In this document: positions 63,006 through 64,000 of the stretch, one piece after another | How the letters are laid out: the number at the start of each line of letters is the position of its first letter | Position numbering within the stretch: the first letter of the stretch is position 1 | DNA from: Arthrobacter sp. ISL-65 | GTDB taxonomy: Bacteria; Actinomycetota; Actinomycetes; Actinomycetales; Micrococcaceae | Assembly (NCBI RefSeq): GCF_018613795.1 | Contig: NZ_JAGGPN010000019.1 | Coordinates: forward strand, 94,598 to 158,597 | Length of the DNA: 64,000 nt | Direction: 5' to 3' | Notes under the pieces: model-generated | The model's database searches: none | What the model was told of the DNA's origin: nothing | What the model saw: only the letters and a program-made list of their open reading frames with translations | Made by a program: the position numbers and the translations under genes

Positions 63006-63275
63006 CTAGCCCTGGGAAGCGTCGGACTGCTGCTGGGCGTTGCGGGTTGCCTGCTGGCCCGCCTCTTCCAGTGCCTGCGCCACCCTGGCGAGGGCTGGAA
63101 CGTGCTCGCTCTCCCACTTGCCGCGGAACTGCACCGCGTCCGGGCCCATCCATTCCGTGTTCGTGAGCAAGTTTGACAGGACGTTCTTCTGCCTCTGGAT
63201 TTCAGTCGAACCAGCATTGAGCTGCCTGCTCAAGTTCCTCAGCTGTTCAACATCTGCACCCCACACATTTGCCAT
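63006..63275 (-). CDS. WXG100 family protein
   Basis: 89-aa helical-hairpin protein, ESAT-6-like in size. The turn carries W-x-G as EWMGPDAVQF, and there is no signal peptide. AAGGAG precedes the ATG. WXG100 proteins are type VII secretion substrates, but no EccC, EccB/D or partner gene is in the window, so this is an orphan. Confidence 0.88.
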   Translation of the reverse strand: MANVWGADVEQLRNLSRQLNAGSTEIQRQKNVLSNLLTNTEWMGPDAVQFRGKWESEHVPALARVAQALEEAGQQATRNAQQQSDASQG

Positions 63276-63484
63276 CAGGTTTCTCCTTTAATCAACGGAC
63301 CCGATCCAGTCGGCATCCCCAGCGGCCTCCGGCTCGTCCGGAAGATCCATTGCCTCAAAACTATCCTTTTGCCCGAAACGGTGTCGATGGGCAGCGCTCC
63401 CCATGCAGTCCTCCCCATGGGCGGTGCCCTTCCGGGCGGGGTGAAAGGGTCGATCCTCGGCGCTCCAGAGCCTAGCATGGGGGT

Positions 63485-63757
63485 ATGTGCCGGAATATCC
63501 GTACCCTCCACAACTACGAGCCGCACGCTACGTCCGAGGAGGTACACGCCGCAGCGCTGCAGTACGTGCGCAAAGTGAGCGGCAGTACCAAGCCGTCGAA
63601 GGCGAATGAGGAGGCGTTCGAGCACGCCGTGCACGAGATAGCACACGTGACCCAGCACCTGCTCGACTCCCTCGTTACCCACGCTCCCGCCAAGGACCGC
63701 GACGAGGAGGCGGCCAAGGCGAAGGCCCGCTCGGCCGTTCGCTTCGGTACTGCCTGA
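63485..63757 (+). CDS. DUF2277 family protein
   Basis: 90-aa protein with the family's conserved start MCRNIRTLHNYEPHATSEEV and the later AALQYVRKVSGSTKPSKANE. Function unknown. Preceded by GGGGG; the 209-bp spacer 63276-63484 shows nothing else. Confidence 0.9.
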   Translation: MCRNIRTLHNYEPHATSEEVHAAALQYVRKVSGSTKPSKANEEAFEHAVHEIAHVTQHLLDSLVTHAPAKDRDEEAAKAKARSAVRFGTA

Positions 63758-63784
63758 CAGTCCGACGCCTACGTGGCCCCGCCA

Positions 63785-63850
63785 CCCAAGTAAGTCGCAG
63801 CTGAGGGCGTTCCCAGCGCTGGGAACGCCCTCAGCTGCTACTCAGTTGGG
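63785..63850. repeat. Dispersed palindromic intergenic repeat, copy 2
   Basis: The inner 38 bp form a perfect palindrome (AGCTGAGGGCGTTCCCAGC and its complement). The outer right arm AGCTGCTACTCAGTTGGG matches copy 1 at 2825-2842. It also works as the terminator between the convergent DUF2277 and P-type ATPase genes. Confidence 0.75.
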
Positions 63851-63855
63851 TGTTG

Positions 63856-64000
63856 CTACCTGCCGAAGCGGCGGAGCCTCAGCGAGTTAGCCACCACCAG
63901 CACCGAGCTCGCTGCCATGGCCACGCCTGCGATCATCGGATTGAGCAGGCCGAGGGCCGCCAGTGGAATGCCCAGCGCGTTGTAGAAGAAGGCCCAGAAC
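63856..64000 (-). CDS. Metal-transporting P-type ATPase, C-terminal end only
   Basis: 48 codons running off the right edge. [20 protein letters not shown] then [20 protein letters not shown] ending RLRRFGR is the classic end of P1B heavy-metal (copper-type) ATPases, covering the last membrane helix pair. The catalytic part lies outside the window, so the metal cannot be assigned. Confidence 0.88.
   Translation of the reverse strand, partial: FWAFFYNALGIPLAALGLLNPMIAGVAMAASSVLVVANSLRLRRFGR

Noticed and set aside
1..64000. tRNA, rRNA, CRISPR, prophage or IS elements
   Set aside because: Looked for T-arm motifs, spaced repeats, and transposase or integrase-like proteins by eye; none seen.

Overview
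The window is the chromosomal replication-origin neighbourhood of a high-GC actinobacterium, most likely Micrococcaceae of the Arthrobacter/Pseudarthrobacter type. The basis is the gene order recF-gnd-dnaN-dnaA // rpmH-rnpA-yidD-yidC-jag-rsmG-parA-parB, the trxA/trxB/pseudokinase/murJ/Nudix//CCA-transferase block, the rpsF-ssb-rpsR-rplI cluster, frequent GTG starts, and protein sequences of Arthrobacter character. No database was consulted, so the genus is an inference.

Layout. (1) 1-6 kb, minus strand: a DciA-like protein, recF, gnd, dnaN and dnaA, with oriC-type sequence on both sides of dnaA. (2) 6.4-12.2 kb, plus strand: rpmH, rnpA, yidD, yidC, jag/khpB, rsmG, parA and parB. (3) 12.2-18.3 kb: about 6 kb in which I find no credible gene. 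It holds seven perfect parS sites, one degenerate parS, and two arrays of DnaA-box-like 9-mers repeating every 12 bp. This looks like a centromere and DnaA-binding region and is the most unusual part of the window. (4) 18.4-24.6 kb, minus strand: trxA and trxB behind a good SigR/SigH-type promoter, then a pseudokinase-like membrane protein, murJ and a Nudix hydrolase, divergent from the CCA-adding enzyme. (5) 24.8-30.7 kb, plus: CCA transferase, a histidine phosphatase, two undescribed small ORFs with strong ribosome binding sites, a GT87-like membrane protein and an FAD oxidoreductase. (6) 30.8-45.7 kb: lipoprotein transpeptidase, ABC-F ATPase, MFS transporter, a PAP2 phosphatase/lipid-kinase fusion, an ABC exporter followed by a two-component system, a secreted intradiol-dioxygenase-like lipoprotein, an M18 aminopeptidase and an amino acid permease. 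(7) 45.8-55.4 kb: YnfA, a large membrane protein, the ribosomal/SSB operon, a small accessory group that includes two membrane-anchored proteins with L7/L12-like segments, and dnaB behind a third DnaA-box-rich spacer. (8) 55.4-64 kb: thioesterase, a Zur-box-preceded AztD-like zinc chaperone, DoxX, MATE, small membrane proteins, a CGNR regulator divergent from an EamA exporter, an orphan WXG100 protein, a DUF2277 protein and the 3' end of a metal-transporting P-type ATPase.

Together the core genes cover initiation (DnaA, DnaB, DciA-like protein), elongation and repair (DnaN, RecF, SSB), origin segregation (ParA/ParB/parS), translation and membrane-insertion housekeeping, thiol redox, and cell-wall export and crosslinking (MurJ, transpeptidase). 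Several dispersed palindromic intergenic repeats are present. I see no insertion sequence, prophage, CRISPR array, rRNA or tRNA gene.
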